Source of the DNA: Pirellulales bacterium
GTDB lineage: Bacteria; Planctomycetota; Planctomycetia; Pirellulales; JAICIG01
Assembly: GCA_035533075.1 (NCBI GenBank)
Contig: DATLUO010000121.1
Coordinates: forward strand, 26,116-90,115
Length of the DNA: 64,000 bases
Direction of reading: 5' to 3'
Part shown: one piece after another, positions 54,734-63,246 of the stretch
Position numbering within the stretch: the stretch's first letter is position 1
How the letters are laid out: each line of letters opens with the position of its first letter
Translations under genes and position numbers: made by a program
Notes under the pieces: generated by a model
Told to the model about the DNA's origin: nothing
Database searches by the model: none
The model's input: the letters and a program-made list of their open reading frames with translations, nothing else

Positions 54734-55852
54734 TTACCTCCGTCGACCTGCATGGACCAGCTCGGGCCGCGCATCGGCCTCGGCGATCGTTTGTCCGTTG
54801 TGGTTCTGGGTAGCTCCGACACTCCGTGACGGAGAAGCCTGGGTAGCTCCGTTCCCGGCGCGCCGGGGTGGCGGAATGTGTGTACCGTTGTCCCCATTTT
54901 GCTCGGCGAGAGCGTGGTGACCGTTGCCGCCGTTGATTTGCATGCCGCCAGGCGCGCCCTGCTCTCGACCCTGCCGTTGCAACAACTCGACAAACCGCTT
55001 GGCGGTCGTCGACAATTCCTTGCCGCGGCGATGAATGATGCCCAGCGGACGCACCAACTCGTCGGTGTCGAGCGGCACCGCGACAAGCGTGCCCGTCTCG
55101 ACCTCGCGCGTGACGGTCGGTTCGGGCAGCAGGCCCACGCCGGCGTCGATCTCGATGGCCCGTTTGATGGTCTCGATATTGTCGAACTCCATCACGACTT
55201 GCACGGCGGCCGCGTGCAAATTCAGCACGCGATCGATCTCGCGCCGGATGGTCAGGCCGCCGTCGAAGCCGACCATCTTCAGGCCGTCAAGTTCGTTCAG
55301 ACCGACGCAACGGCGGCTGGCGAGCGGGTGCATGGGGGCCGCGACCAGCACCATCGGCTCCTCGCGCCAGGCGAGCGCCTTGACGGCGCGCGACGATTTG
55401 GGGTAGCTCACCAGGCCCAGGTCGGCCAGGTCGTCTTCCACGGCCTGATAAACGCGGTCGGGGTGCAAATACTCCAGCCGCACATTGGCCTTGGGGTGTT
55501 GTCCTAAAAACTCCTGCAGGCAGCGGTTCATGTGGTGCAAACCCACCGAATAAATCGACGCCACGCGTACCCGTCCGGCCACTTCCTGGTGCAGCGTGCG
55601 TACCCGGTCTTCGACCGCGAAGTAACGCTCGACCACCTCGCGGCAGCCCTCATAATAGACCTCTCCTTCGGGCGTCAGCACAAACGGCCTCTTCGACCGG
55701 TCGATCAGCTTAACCCCAAGCCCCTCTTCAAGTTGCTGCACGAGCTGGCTGGCGCCCGATTGCGAAATATCGTTTTCGTCGGCCGCCCGCGAAAAGCTGC
55801 GTTGACGCACGACGTCGCAGAAAACTTTCAAACCCTTAAGCTGGACCGCCAT
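54734..55852 (-). CDS. LysR-family regulator, likely of glutamate synthase
   Basis: The 372-residue protein has the LysR winged-helix N-terminus (LKGLKVFCDVVRQRSFSRAA, then SQSGASQLVQQLEEGLGVKL) and the substrate-binding domain (RVRVASIYSVGLHHMNRCLQ onward). The last ~60 residues (NGGNGHHALAEQNGDNGTHI, then ASPSRSVGATQNHNG) are low-complexity and are encoded partly by a repeat with two CTGGGTAGCTCCG copies, so this tail may be a repeat-driven extension. Its stop is 3 bp from the gltB ATG, so it lies in the same transcript. In other bacteria LysR regulators such as GltC control glutamate synthase. Here the role is inference from position. ATG 55852 (MAVQLKG) is chosen. Confidence 0.82.
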   Translation of the reverse strand: MAVQLKGLKVFCDVVRQRSFSRAADENDISQSGASQLVQQLEEGLGVKLIDRSKRPFVLTPEGEVYYEGCREVVERYFAVEDRVRTLHQEVAGRVRVASIYSVGLHHMNRCLQEFLGQHPKANVRLEYLHPDRVYQAVEDDLADLGLVSYPKSSRAVKALAWREEPMVLVAAPMHPLASRRCVGLNELDGLKMVGFDGGLTIRREIDRVLNLHAAAVQVVMEFDNIETIKRAIEIDAGVGLLPEPTVTREVETGTLVAVPLDTDELVRPLGIIHRRGKELSTTAKRFVELLQRQGREQGAPGGMQINGGNGHHALAEQNGDNGTHIPPPRRAGNGATQASPSRSVGATQNHNGQTIAEADARPELVHAGRRR

Positions 55853-56018
55853 TGTCTGAATAACCAAACTAAATGAAGCGTGCGAATACTATCTGGATAG
55901 GACATACCAGACTATTTGCTGGCAGTCCCGCCGTCAAGCACCTGAACCGAAACAAAATAAGGCGGGGTGATGCTGGCGGGCAGCGGCGGGAAGTCGAGAC
56001 CGGCCCATACGACTACGA

Positions 56019-56984
56019 CTAAGCTGGCGCGAAACTCTCCCCAGCCTTCACCGGATAACCCCGCAAGAATTCAAGCGCGGTGATCATCCGCTTGCCCGCC
56101 GGCTGCAACTCGTGAATTCGCAGGCCGCCGTCTCCGCTGGCGATGACCAAGTCGTCGCCCGCATGAATGACGGTGCCTGGATTTGCTTCCGATCGTTCAC
56201 TCACCGACGTGCGGCCAAGAATCAGCCTAAGCGTCTGGCCGCCCGGACGATGCCAAAACGTGTAGGTTCGCGGCCAAGGTTCCAGAGCACGAATCTGATT
56301 GCGGATGGCCGTCGCCGAGCGAGACCAATCGATCGCCCCGTCGGTCTTTCGCAGCCGCCGAGCAGGACTGGCTTGCGACGGATCTTGCGGCAAGGCGGTG
56401 ACTTGGCCGGCAGCCAACTCGTCGATGGCCCTTACGACCAACGGCGCTCCCATTTCGGCCAAACGCCGCTCCAACTCGACCGCCGTCTCGTCGGCTCTGA
56501 TCGGCGTGCGAGCTTGGGCCAGCGCGGGGCCGGCGTCGACGCGCGGCGTCATGTGGATCACCGTCACGCCGGTTTCGGTGTCGCCGTGATAGAGGGCCCA
56601 GTTGATCGGCGCCGCGCCGCGATACTTCGGCAGCAGCGAACCGTGCAGGTTGATGCCGCCCAGCCGGGCCACCGCCAGCGTCGGGGCCGACAGAATCTGC
56701 CCGTAATCGGCCACGATGAACAGATCCGGCGGCAGCCGCGCCAGCTCGCTACGGGCTTCGTCGGTATTGATGTTCTCAGGATCGAGAACCGGCGTATTGT
56801 GCTCGGCCGCCACGTCGCGTAGATGGCTGGCGGGAGCCTCCGCGTGCCGCATGGATCGCAACGGTTGCGTGATCAGGGCCACGACGTGGTGCCGCGTGCC
56901 GAATAGTGCCCGGAACAGCGGCGCCGCGAACGGACCCGTGCCCATCATTACCAGTCGCAACGAAGATTGGCTGTCGGCCGCCAT
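56019..56984 (-). CDS. fmt: Methionyl-tRNA formyltransferase
   Basis: The 321-residue enzyme formylates initiator Met-tRNA. It shows VMMGTGPFAAPLFRALFGTR at the start, the catalytic and formyl-donor segment LGGINLHGSLLPKYRGAAPI (about residue 106, with the N/H residues), and VTVIHMTPRVDAGPALAQ, followed by the C-terminal tRNA-binding beta domain. It follows def at 3-bp spacing in the common def-fmt operon. Full length, cytosolic. Confidence 0.93.
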   Translation of the reverse strand: MAADSQSSLRLVMMGTGPFAAPLFRALFGTRHHVVALITQPLRSMRHAEAPASHLRDVAAEHNTPVLDPENINTDEARSELARLPPDLFIVADYGQILSAPTLAVARLGGINLHGSLLPKYRGAAPINWALYHGDTETGVTVIHMTPRVDAGPALAQARTPIRADETAVELERRLAEMGAPLVVRAIDELAAGQVTALPQDPSQASPARRLRKTDGAIDWSRSATAIRNQIRALEPWPRTYTFWHRPGGQTLRLILGRTSVSERSEANPGTVIHAGDDLVIASGDGGLRIHELQPAGKRMITALEFLRGYPVKAGESFAPA

Positions 56985-56987
56985 GGC

Positions 56988-57578
56988 TCAGGTGCGTGAT
57001 GCTTCCAGTTCGGCCAGGCGAGCGGAAATCTGCTCGTCACTGGGAATTTCGCCCCGTTGACGCCGGCTGGCAAATTCCTCCTCGAATTCGACCAGCTTTT
57101 CTCGCACCGCCGCTTCGGCCGTCGACGTCAGCCGGTCGATGAACAGCACGCCGTTCAGATGGTCGGTCTCGTGCTGCACGACGCGGCCAAACAGGTCGTC
57201 CAAATCGTACACAATCTCGCGGCCGGCCAGGTCATAGGCATTGACGCGGATGGCCTCCGGTCGCCGCACCTCGGCAAACAGACCCGGCAGACTCAAGCAG
57301 CCTTCCTCCTGTTCGGAGCTGCCCTTGGGATGGCTGAGTACCGGGTTGATGAAGACGTGCTCTTCGTCTTTCAAGTCCGGGTCGCTCGACAAATTGACGA
57401 CGAACAGCCGATAGGGTAAATCGACCTGATTGGCGGCCAGCCCGACACCGCGATGCTCTTTGGAGTACATCAAGTCGAACATCTCGCGCACGAGCGTGCG
57501 CAACTCGGCATCGACGAGTTGCAGGGCTTTGGCAGTCCGCCGCAACGTGGGATGGGGATAGTTAATGACGCGAAGCAA
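56988..57578 (-). CDS. def: Peptide deformylase
   Basis: The 196-residue metalloenzyme removes the formyl group from new proteins. All three motifs are present: GVGLAANQV (about 46), EEGCLSLPG (about 91, the Cys ligand) and VQHETDHLNGVLFIDRL (about 133, H-E-x-x-H ligands). A charged C-terminal tail (EEEFASRRQRGEIPSDEQIS) extends past the usual end. First gene of the def-fmt operon. Confidence 0.95.
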   Translation of the reverse strand: MLRVINYPHPTLRRTAKALQLVDAELRTLVREMFDLMYSKEHRGVGLAANQVDLPYRLFVVNLSSDPDLKDEEHVFINPVLSHPKGSSEQEEGCLSLPGLFAEVRRPEAIRVNAYDLAGREIVYDLDDLFGRVVQHETDHLNGVLFIDRLTSTAEAAVREKLVEFEEEFASRRQRGEIPSDEQISARLAELEASRT

Positions 57579-57650
57579 TGGGAATCCTATGGTTTCGATT
57601 GATAAGGAAGTTCATTTTATACGGCAAAGGGCGTGGCGGGCGAGGCCGCG

Positions 57651-57679
57651 TTGACGCTGAGTCAGATCGGGCCTAAAAT
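57651..57679 (+). promoter_or_regulatory. Candidate promoter of the vWA-TPR operon
   Basis: TTGACG (57651-57656) and TAAAAT (57674-57679) separated by 17 bp, about 43 bp before the first in-frame ATG at 57722. It lies in the spacer between this operon and the divergent def gene. Confidence 0.55.
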
Positions 57680-57721
57680 TGAGCCGCACGTTCATCGCAA
57701 TTCCTTATCCGACATTGACTT

Positions 57722-58873
57722 GTGTACGCAATGTTGCTCAGCCCCCGCCCCCCTGCGACTGTCTCGGCCAGCGCAAGCGAGGACGCTTACGCTACGCAGT
57801 TAGTCCGTCCCGGCCCCGCGGCGGCCGTCTCGGCCGACGGGATGCTGGCGTCGCGCCGGTGGCGATTGCAAGTCGCGGCGCCGGCGTGGCTTGTGTCGCT
57901 GGTCGTTCATGCCCTGTTGGTCATTCTACTGGGCTACGTCGCCAGCCAGCAGTTGCACGGCACCAACGCCCCGGCCCATGCCGTGCTGATCGCCAGTTAT
58001 GCGGCTCAACCCGCCGAAGAGGATTATTTCGACGACGAGCTGTCGGTCGAGGTTGCCGGCGGCCAAGAAGCGAAGAGCGACGTTCCCTCGGACTCGCCCG
58101 ACGAATCGGCCAGCGACGCGGCGGCCGGCGGTCTGAAGGCCATCGCCGATGCTCCGCCGCCGGTTGATTCGAGCGCGGCGCTACCGAGCACCGAGCTGGC
58201 CGCGGCCGGTACCGGCGACGCGATGTCGGGCACGACCACCGGCGCGGCAGGGTTCGCCAGCGGTCCGCGTCGGCCGGCCGCCATCCGCGGCAAGTTTGCC
58301 CGCACCCACGTTTACGGCGTGCCCGGCGAAGGGAACACGTTCGTCTATGTGTTCGACCGTTCGTCGAGCATGGGTACCGGGGCGGGCAGCCCCATGACAT
58401 CGGCCAAGCGCGAGCTGTTGGCCAGCCTCGACGACCTTGGCGACGAAAACCGCTTTCAGATCATCTTCTATAACGACAAGCAGACGATCATGGATTTGGG
58501 CCGCGGTTTCGCCGGACTCGTGTTTGCCGATCCGCGGTCGAAGACGCTGGCCCGGCGGTTCGTCGAGGGCATCATGGCCGACGGCGCGACGCGGCATTTC
58601 GAGGCCCTGCAAAACGCGTTGCGTCTGGGGCCTGACGTGATCTTCTTTCTGACCGACGCCGACGAGCCGGGCCTGAGCGACGTCAGGCTGGCGCAGATTC
58701 GCCGCCTCAACAGCGGCCGCACGACGATCAATACCATCGAGTTCGGCGAAGGCGCGCAGCCCAGCCGCGAAAATTTTCTGTCTCGCATTGCCCGCGAGAA
58801 CGGCGGACAATACGTCTACATCGACATCACCCGCCGCGGCGCACTCGACGCGGCGGCCGCGGGGCGAGACTGA
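57722..58873 (+). CDS. Membrane-anchored von Willebrand A protein
   Basis: The 383-residue protein has one membrane segment (WLVSLVVHALLVILLGYVAS, about residues 56-75), a Ser/Ala/Glu-rich linker to about 190, and a vWA domain with MIDAS DRSSSM (about 211) and the following TDADEPG. Metal-dependent adhesion domain, probably facing the periplasm. The coding sequence from the first ATG contains a 24-bp dispersed repeat (57773-57796), so translation might instead start at ATG 57842 (MLASRRWRL), 14 residues before the membrane segment. The stop overlaps the start of the TPR gene in TGATG, so they are coupled. Confidence 0.75.
   Translation: MYAMLLSPRPPATVSASASEDAYATQLVRPGPAAAVSADGMLASRRWRLQVAAPAWLVSLVVHALLVILLGYVASQQLHGTNAPAHAVLIASYAAQPAEEDYFDDELSVEVAGGQEAKSDVPSDSPDESASDAAAGGLKAIADAPPPVDSSAALPSTELAAAGTGDAMSGTTTGAAGFASGPRRPAAIRGKFARTHVYGVPGEGNTFVYVFDRSSSMGTGAGSPMTSAKRELLASLDDLGDENRFQIIFYNDKQTIMDLGRGFAGLVFADPRSKTLARRFVEGIMADGATRHFEALQNALRLGPDVIFFLTDADEPGLSDVRLAQIRRLNSGRTTINTIEFGEGAQPSRENFLSRIARENGGQYVYIDITRRGALDAAAAGRD
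57773..57796. repeat. 24-bp dispersed repeat, copy 2 (coding)
   Basis: Identical to 34966-34989 (GCAAGCGAGGACGCTTACGC then TACG). Read in frame as the SEDAYAT residues if translation starts at 57722. Confidence 0.8.
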
Positions 58874-61800
58874 TGACACGAGATCGGTCTGAACTTCCTA
58901 GGATGGGACACGCTGGCGTTAGCGCGGCACGATTTTGGATTTTGGATTTTGGATTTTGGATTCCGAACAATCCAAAATCCAAAATCCAAAATCCAAAATG
59001 GCCCCGGTTCTGCGTCGCACTCCTACTCGCGTTACTTGCACGCCCGGTCTGGGGCGAAGACGTCGTCTACCTCTCCTCGCCGCGTAACCGGCAGGCGCGG
59101 ACGCGCATCAGCGGCGAAATCGTCGACTACACGGGACGGCAGCTCGTCGTCCGCGTCGCTGAGGGCCGCGAAATCAAGCGGCCCGGCCAGCAGGTGGTGA
59201 GCATCGAGAGCGAGTGGCCGCCGGGCAAGGCCGAAGGCGACCGGTTCTTCGACGAACACCAGTTCCAAAGCGCCCGGGAAAAGTACGTCGCGGCGGTCCG
59301 CAAGGAGACGCGCCCCTGGGCGCGGCGGATGCTGGTCGCCCGAATCATCGCCTGTTACCGCGAATCGAACCAATTCGACGGCGCCGGCAAGCTCTTCATC
59401 GCCCTGGTGCGTGAGGATCCCGACACTCCCTACTTCGACCAGATTCCGCTCATCTGGCTGCCCGGCGATACGGCGGCCGCGCAGGCCCAGTCGGCCGAGG
59501 AATGGCTGGCCGACGAAAACCCGGTGGCGGGGCTGCTGGGCGCCAGCCGCCTGCTGGCCACCACCGAGCGTGCCCGGTCGCTCGACCGTCTCACGCGACT
59601 GATGTTGGAAAAGGACGCCCGCGTCGCCTCCTTGGCCGAGGCCCAGGAGTGGCGGGCGACGATTCCGACGGCCGACGACGCCGAGCTGGCCAAGTGGGAG
59701 CAACGAGTGGAAACGTTCCCGGTGCCGTTGCGGGCCGGGCCGTATTGGGTGCTGGGCCGCGCTCTGGCCCAGCATCGACACGCCGACCGCGCCGTGCTCG
59801 CCTTGCTGCACGTGCCGATTCTCTATCCCGACGCGCGGTTGCTGGCCGCCGACTCGCTCGCCACGTCGGCCCAGATTCTGGAGAAACAGGGCGACCGCGC
59901 GGCGGCCCTGCGGCTCAACGAAGAACTGGTTTCGCTGTATCCCGAAACGAACCGGGCGGCGGAAGCGAAAGCCTCGCTCTTGGCCGCTCCGCCCGCCAGA
60001 CCGCCGGCGTCGCCCAGCGAGGCCGATGGCTTGGAACAGGCTTTCTTGTCTGGCTTGCGGGCATGGCGTTTGTTCGCGCTGGCCGAACAGCGTTGCCGCC
60101 AGCGGTTGGCCGACACGGGCCTGGGCGACGACGACCGCATGCATCTGGCAATCGAGCTTTCGCGCACGTGTACCGAGCACGCCTTGAACGAGGCGCCTGC
60201 CGACCGCGGGCCGCTGTGGGCCGAGGCGGTCGCGGCCGTCAAATCGAGCGCTGACAAAGGTTCGCGGCGACTGCTCGTCGAGGCACAAGCGGCGTTGGTC
60301 CACCTTGCCCGCGGCGAGTTGACGCGCCAAGAGGCCGAGTTGGCGGGTTCGGCCGCGGCCCCGCTGGATGCCGCGCGGCAAGAGCTTCGCACCGCCATCG
60401 GATTTCTGCAGGCGGTCGCGAAGAACGCCGCCTCGGAGGTGCGCCGAAGCAAGCCGCCGGCCCGCGCCCAGCAAGGCGACTTGGATGCCGATGAGCTGGC
60501 GTCTTTGCAGCGCAACATCGACTATCAGCTTGCGCGTGCGTTCCGCAATCAGGGCGAATCGTACCCGCCCAAGAGCGCCGACCGCACCAATTCGCTGCGT
60601 CAAGCGGTTGAAAAACTGGGGTCTTTGACGGCCGCCGAGGTCACCGATTCCTTCGCCTGGCCGGCGCGGGTTGACGAGGTGGTTTGCCTGCGTCTACTGG
60701 AAGATTTCGAAGCCGCCGCGGCACGGCTGCAAAAGCTGAACGAACTGCAACCGCCGCCGGCCATCGCGGCCACGCTGGAGGCCGAGGCCATCCGGCTCGC
60801 GCTCGACGAACATCGTGTGAGTGAGGCGTTGGCCGCGGCCGAGAAGGTGCAGCAGTCGCAGGGCCGGCACCGCACCGCCGACGTCGATTATGCTTGCCTG
60901 GAAGCCTACGTCGCCGCCTGGCGGGCCGCCTCGAAAACAAGCAACACCGAGGAAGCGGGCCAATGGCAAGACCGGGCGGCCGACATGATCCGCCGCATCG
61001 ACGCCCGATATGGCCGCTATTGGAGTCGCCGGGCAGAGATGCTGCTGGCCGGCAACGTGGCCCGCGGCGGCACGACGCAAAACCTGGGGCTGCTCGTGCG
61101 GGCCGCGGAAAGCCTGTATCGCTCCGGGCAGCTCGATGACGCTCTGGCCGCCTACGACCGCGCGGCCCGCCAGGCCGCCGAGTCGAAGGATTCGGCCGCC
61201 GCCTTTGACTATGCGTATACCGCCGCGGCCATCGAGCAGCACCGCGAACATTATCACGACGCCGCCCAACGATTTCGCTCGATGGCCCTGGAGCAGCCCG
61301 AAAACGCCAAGGCCGGCGAGGCGCACTTGCTGGCCATTTACAATACCGCGTTGGCCGTGAAACAGGGCGGCGAAGCGGTGGGCTCGCCAGCCTACCTGGA
61401 TCTTTTGAACGACCACTTGCGTCGCTGGCCCGATTCACCCACCGCCAACGAGGCGCGGATGTGGTTGGGGCAGTTCTACGAGAGCGAGGGCCGCTGGCAG
61501 GAGGCGGTGGCTGCGTTTCGCGGCGCGTCGGGGGCCAAGGCCGCCGCGGCGATGGAGGCCGTTTCGCGCTGCTACCAGAAGCGGCTGGCGGCGCTGGCCG
61601 ACTCGGGACAGCCTACGGCCCAGCTTGCCGCGGAGGCCGCCGACGATTTCGAGCGCGTGGTGTTGGGTTCGCGGAACAACTTGCCGGAGCGTTGGAGCCA
61701 AACCGAACGCATCGCAGCCACCGGCGCGGCGAGTCTCTGGCTGCAATACACCGATCAATACGCGCGTGCCGAGCGGCTTCTTTCGGCGGCACTGGCCGAC

Positions 61801-62463
61801 TCATCCGACGCGCCGGACGCCTGGAAGTCGTCGGCGCAGACGCTGGTCATTCTGGCGGTCGCGGCCCAAGGTCGGCGCGAGGAGGCCGCGAAGCTGCTGA
61901 GCGAGTTTTCCGGCGGTGCCGACGACGAGCTGCTGGTGCTGTTCGAGGGCCTGGACCGTGCGGCCGCCAGCGCGCCGCCGGCGGTGGCCTCGGAGTTGGC
62001 CGAGTTGCAGCTTCAAGCGGCCAAACTCCTCAAGCCCCGGCTGAACGAGCGGACGGCGGCCGAGCGGCAGCGTTTCGAGCGGACGTACATCCGGGCGTTG
62101 GCGGCTGCCAAGCGGCACGGCGAAGCGATCGAGGCCGCCAAACAGTTGGCCGAGGCCCATCCGCGCGACGGCGAGATTCAAGAGGAATACGCCCGGCTGC
62201 TGGTCGAGTCGCCCGACCGTGCGAACTGGGAGACGGGCTTGTCGAAATGGCGCGACATCGGCCAGAAAACGCGGCAAGGAAGCGAGCGCTGGCTGCGTTC
62301 GATGTATTACCAGGCGTTGACGTTGGAGCATCTCGGCCGTCGCGAGCAAGCCGCGCGGCTGATCAAGCTGGCTGAGGCGTTGGTGCCCGACCTGGGCGGG
62401 GCGGAGATGAAAGAGCAGTTTCGCCGCTTGAGGCAGGGCGCATCCACGCGGCCGGGTCGCTAG
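58873..62463 (+). CDS. Large exported TPR-repeat protein
   Basis: The 1196-residue protein has a hydrophobic segment (FCVALLLALLARPVWG, about residues 47-62) and then a long helical TPR-like solenoid with many A-x-x-x-Y/W-x-x-A units, for example AAESLYRSGQLDDALAAYDR (about 745), ALAAAEKVQQSQGRHRTADV and EAARLIKLAEALVPD near the end. It probably scaffolds a periplasmic complex with the coupled vWA protein. The first ~45 codons are unusual: from 58931 to 58998 the sequence is a heptamer hairpin, read in frame as Phe/Trp/Ile/Asp and then Asn/Pro/Lys/Gln repeats. If translation starts at the coupled ATG 58873, the repeat is inside the protein. Confidence 0.7.
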   Translation: MTRDRSELPRMGHAGVSAARFWILDFGFWIPNNPKSKIQNPKWPRFCVALLLALLARPVWGEDVVYLSSPRNRQARTRISGEIVDYTGRQLVVRVAEGREIKRPGQQVVSIESEWPPGKAEGDRFFDEHQFQSAREKYVAAVRKETRPWARRMLVARIIACYRESNQFDGAGKLFIALVREDPDTPYFDQIPLIWLPGDTAAAQAQSAEEWLADENPVAGLLGASRLLATTERARSLDRLTRLMLEKDARVASLAEAQEWRATIPTADDAELAKWEQRVETFPVPLRAGPYWVLGRALAQHRHADRAVLALLHVPILYPDARLLAADSLATSAQILEKQGDRAAALRLNEELVSLYPETNRAAEAKASLLAAPPARPPASPSEADGLEQAFLSGLRAWRLFALAEQRCRQRLADTGLGDDDRMHLAIELSRTCTEHALNEAPADRGPLWAEAVAAVKSSADKGSRRLLVEAQAALVHLARGELTRQEAELAGSAAAPLDAARQELRTAIGFLQAVAKNAASEVRRSKPPARAQQGDLDADELASLQRNIDYQLARAFRNQGESYPPKSADRTNSLRQAVEKLGSLTAAEVTDSFAWPARVDEVVCLRLLEDFEAAAARLQKLNELQPPPAIAATLEAEAIRLALDEHRVSEALAAAEKVQQSQGRHRTADVDYACLEAYVAAWRAASKTSNTEEAGQWQDRAADMIRRIDARYGRYWSRRAEMLLAGNVARGGTTQNLGLLVRAAESLYRSGQLDDALAAYDRAARQAAESKDSAAAFDYAYTAAAIEQHREHYHDAAQRFRSMALEQPENAKAGEAHLLAIYNTALAVKQGGEAVGSPAYLDLLNDHLRRWPDSPTANEARMWLGQFYESEGRWQEAVAAFRGASGAKAAAAMEAVSRCYQKRLAALADSGQPTAQLAAEAADDFERVVLGSRNNLPERWSQTERIAATGAASLWLQYTDQYARAERLLSAALADSSDAPDAWKSSAQTLVILAVAAQGRREEAAKLLSEFSGGADDELLVLFEGLDRAAASAPPAVASELAELQLQAAKLLKPRLNERTAAERQRFERTYIRALAAAKRHGEAIEAAKQLAEAHPRDGEIQEEYARLLVESPDRANWETGLSKWRDIGQKTRQGSERWLRSMYYQALTLEHLGRREQAARLIKLAEALVPDLGGAEMKEQFRRLRQGASTRPGR
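58931..58998. repeat. Heptamer hairpin inside the TPR gene start
   Basis: GATTTTG units (58931-58963) face AATCCAA units (58968-58998), giving about 25-30 paired bases with a short loop. Both arms are 7-bp tandem arrays and match the arrays at 22985-23062. Confidence 0.9.
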
Positions 62464-62509
62464 CCGCCGGCTGCGTCCCGGTTTCACCGGTCGCCGTCGA
62501 TCGGCAGTT

Positions 62510-62903
62510 TTGATGGGCAGCAATTCGCGGCATAATGGCTCGGCCGGCTTGCTGTGCGAATGTGTGAGCGCCTATTTGCCGGTTGACGAAGTGCAGCGGC
62601 AAGAGTTCGAGGGCATGCTGCGTAATCATCCAGATCCAGGAGTGCAAGCGATGGAATTGGGTTTACTAGACCACGTCGAACAGCGAGGAAGGCTGGAAGG
62701 GAAGGCTGGAAGGGAAGCTGGAAGGACAGCGCGAACTGGTGTGGAAACAGCTCGAAGCCCGTTTTGGGCCGCTGTCGGCAACGGTTGCGGCCCGCTTGGA
62801 GACCTGGTCAAGCGATCGCCTGACGGCGTTGGGCTGTGCGCTTCTCTCCGCCGATTCACTTGACGATCTCGGGCTTGGTCAGCCGGAAACCGGCAGCACC
62901 TGA
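62510..62903 (+). pseudogene. Remnant of a DUF4351/Rpn-type PD-(D/E)XK protein
   Basis: An early part reads LLCECVSAYLPVDEVQRQEF and GMLRNHPDPGVQAMELGLLD. After a run of GGAAGG repeats the frame changes, and the second frame reads EGKLEGQRELVWKQLEARFG, PLSATVAARLETWSSDRLTA and ADSLDDLGLG to a stop at 62901-62903. This order (Rpn-type linker, E-G-K coil, L-E-x-R-F-G helix) is that of DUF4351 proteins, a transposase-like nuclease family. The N-terminal nuclease domain is absent, so it is a frameshifted, truncated remnant. Confidence 0.6.
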
Positions 62904-63242
62904 ATCGTTATTCCAGGGGTCATTCTCCGCACGCCGGTTGCGGATCCAGACCAGATCGCCGCTCGACAGGTAGTCGGGAAAGGTGTTCACGACGGTGGCG
63001 AAGCCGCGAGCTTGCCCGTATTGCTGCCAGGCGAGCTGCCGGTATTCGTCTTTGCTTTTCGGGCAGCCCTCAACGCCCCAGCCGACCGCCACGATGCCGC
63101 GCCCTTCCCATGGCGGGCCGTTCGACAAGCGATAATAGTTGGGAGCGTGAGGGTCATCGGCGCCGGTGTGCGGACACTGAACGCAGAAATCGGCCACGTC
63201 GCCCACGGCGGTCAGGCACTGCATTCGCCAGAGCTTAGTCAT
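62856..63242 (-). CDS. Unknown 128-aa protein at the truncated AAA+ gene
   Basis: The product has GIVAVGWGVEGCPKSKDEYR (about residue 51), then FATVVNTFPDYLSSGDLVWI. Phrases of the form G-h-h-G-W-G with S-x-x-E-Y and G-D-h-V-W remind me of N-terminal domains of restriction-like or EVE/MrcB-like proteins, but I do not trust this. Cys-containing FCVQCPHTG may bind metal. The C-terminus ends abruptly. It starts 4 bp after the AAA+ stop and runs convergently into the DUF4351 remnant. Start at ATG 63242 (MTKLWRMQ). Confidence 0.5.
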   Translation of the reverse strand: MTKLWRMQCLTAVGDVADFCVQCPHTGADDPHAPNYYRLSNGPPWEGRGIVAVGWGVEGCPKSKDEYRQLAWQQYGQARGFATVVNTFPDYLSSGDLVWIRNRRAENDPWNNDSGAAGFRLTKPEIVK

Positions 63243-63246
63243 ACGG

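Noticed and set aside
50294..54829. A 1511-codon plus-strand open frame opposite gltB
   Set aside because: It is antisense to gltB, which has all expected motifs. The His/Arg/Gln-rich text is a GC-skew shadow.
62626..62859. A small minus-strand gene opposite the DUF4351 remnant
   Set aside because: It is antisense to a recognisable frameshifted coding sequence and has no domain text.
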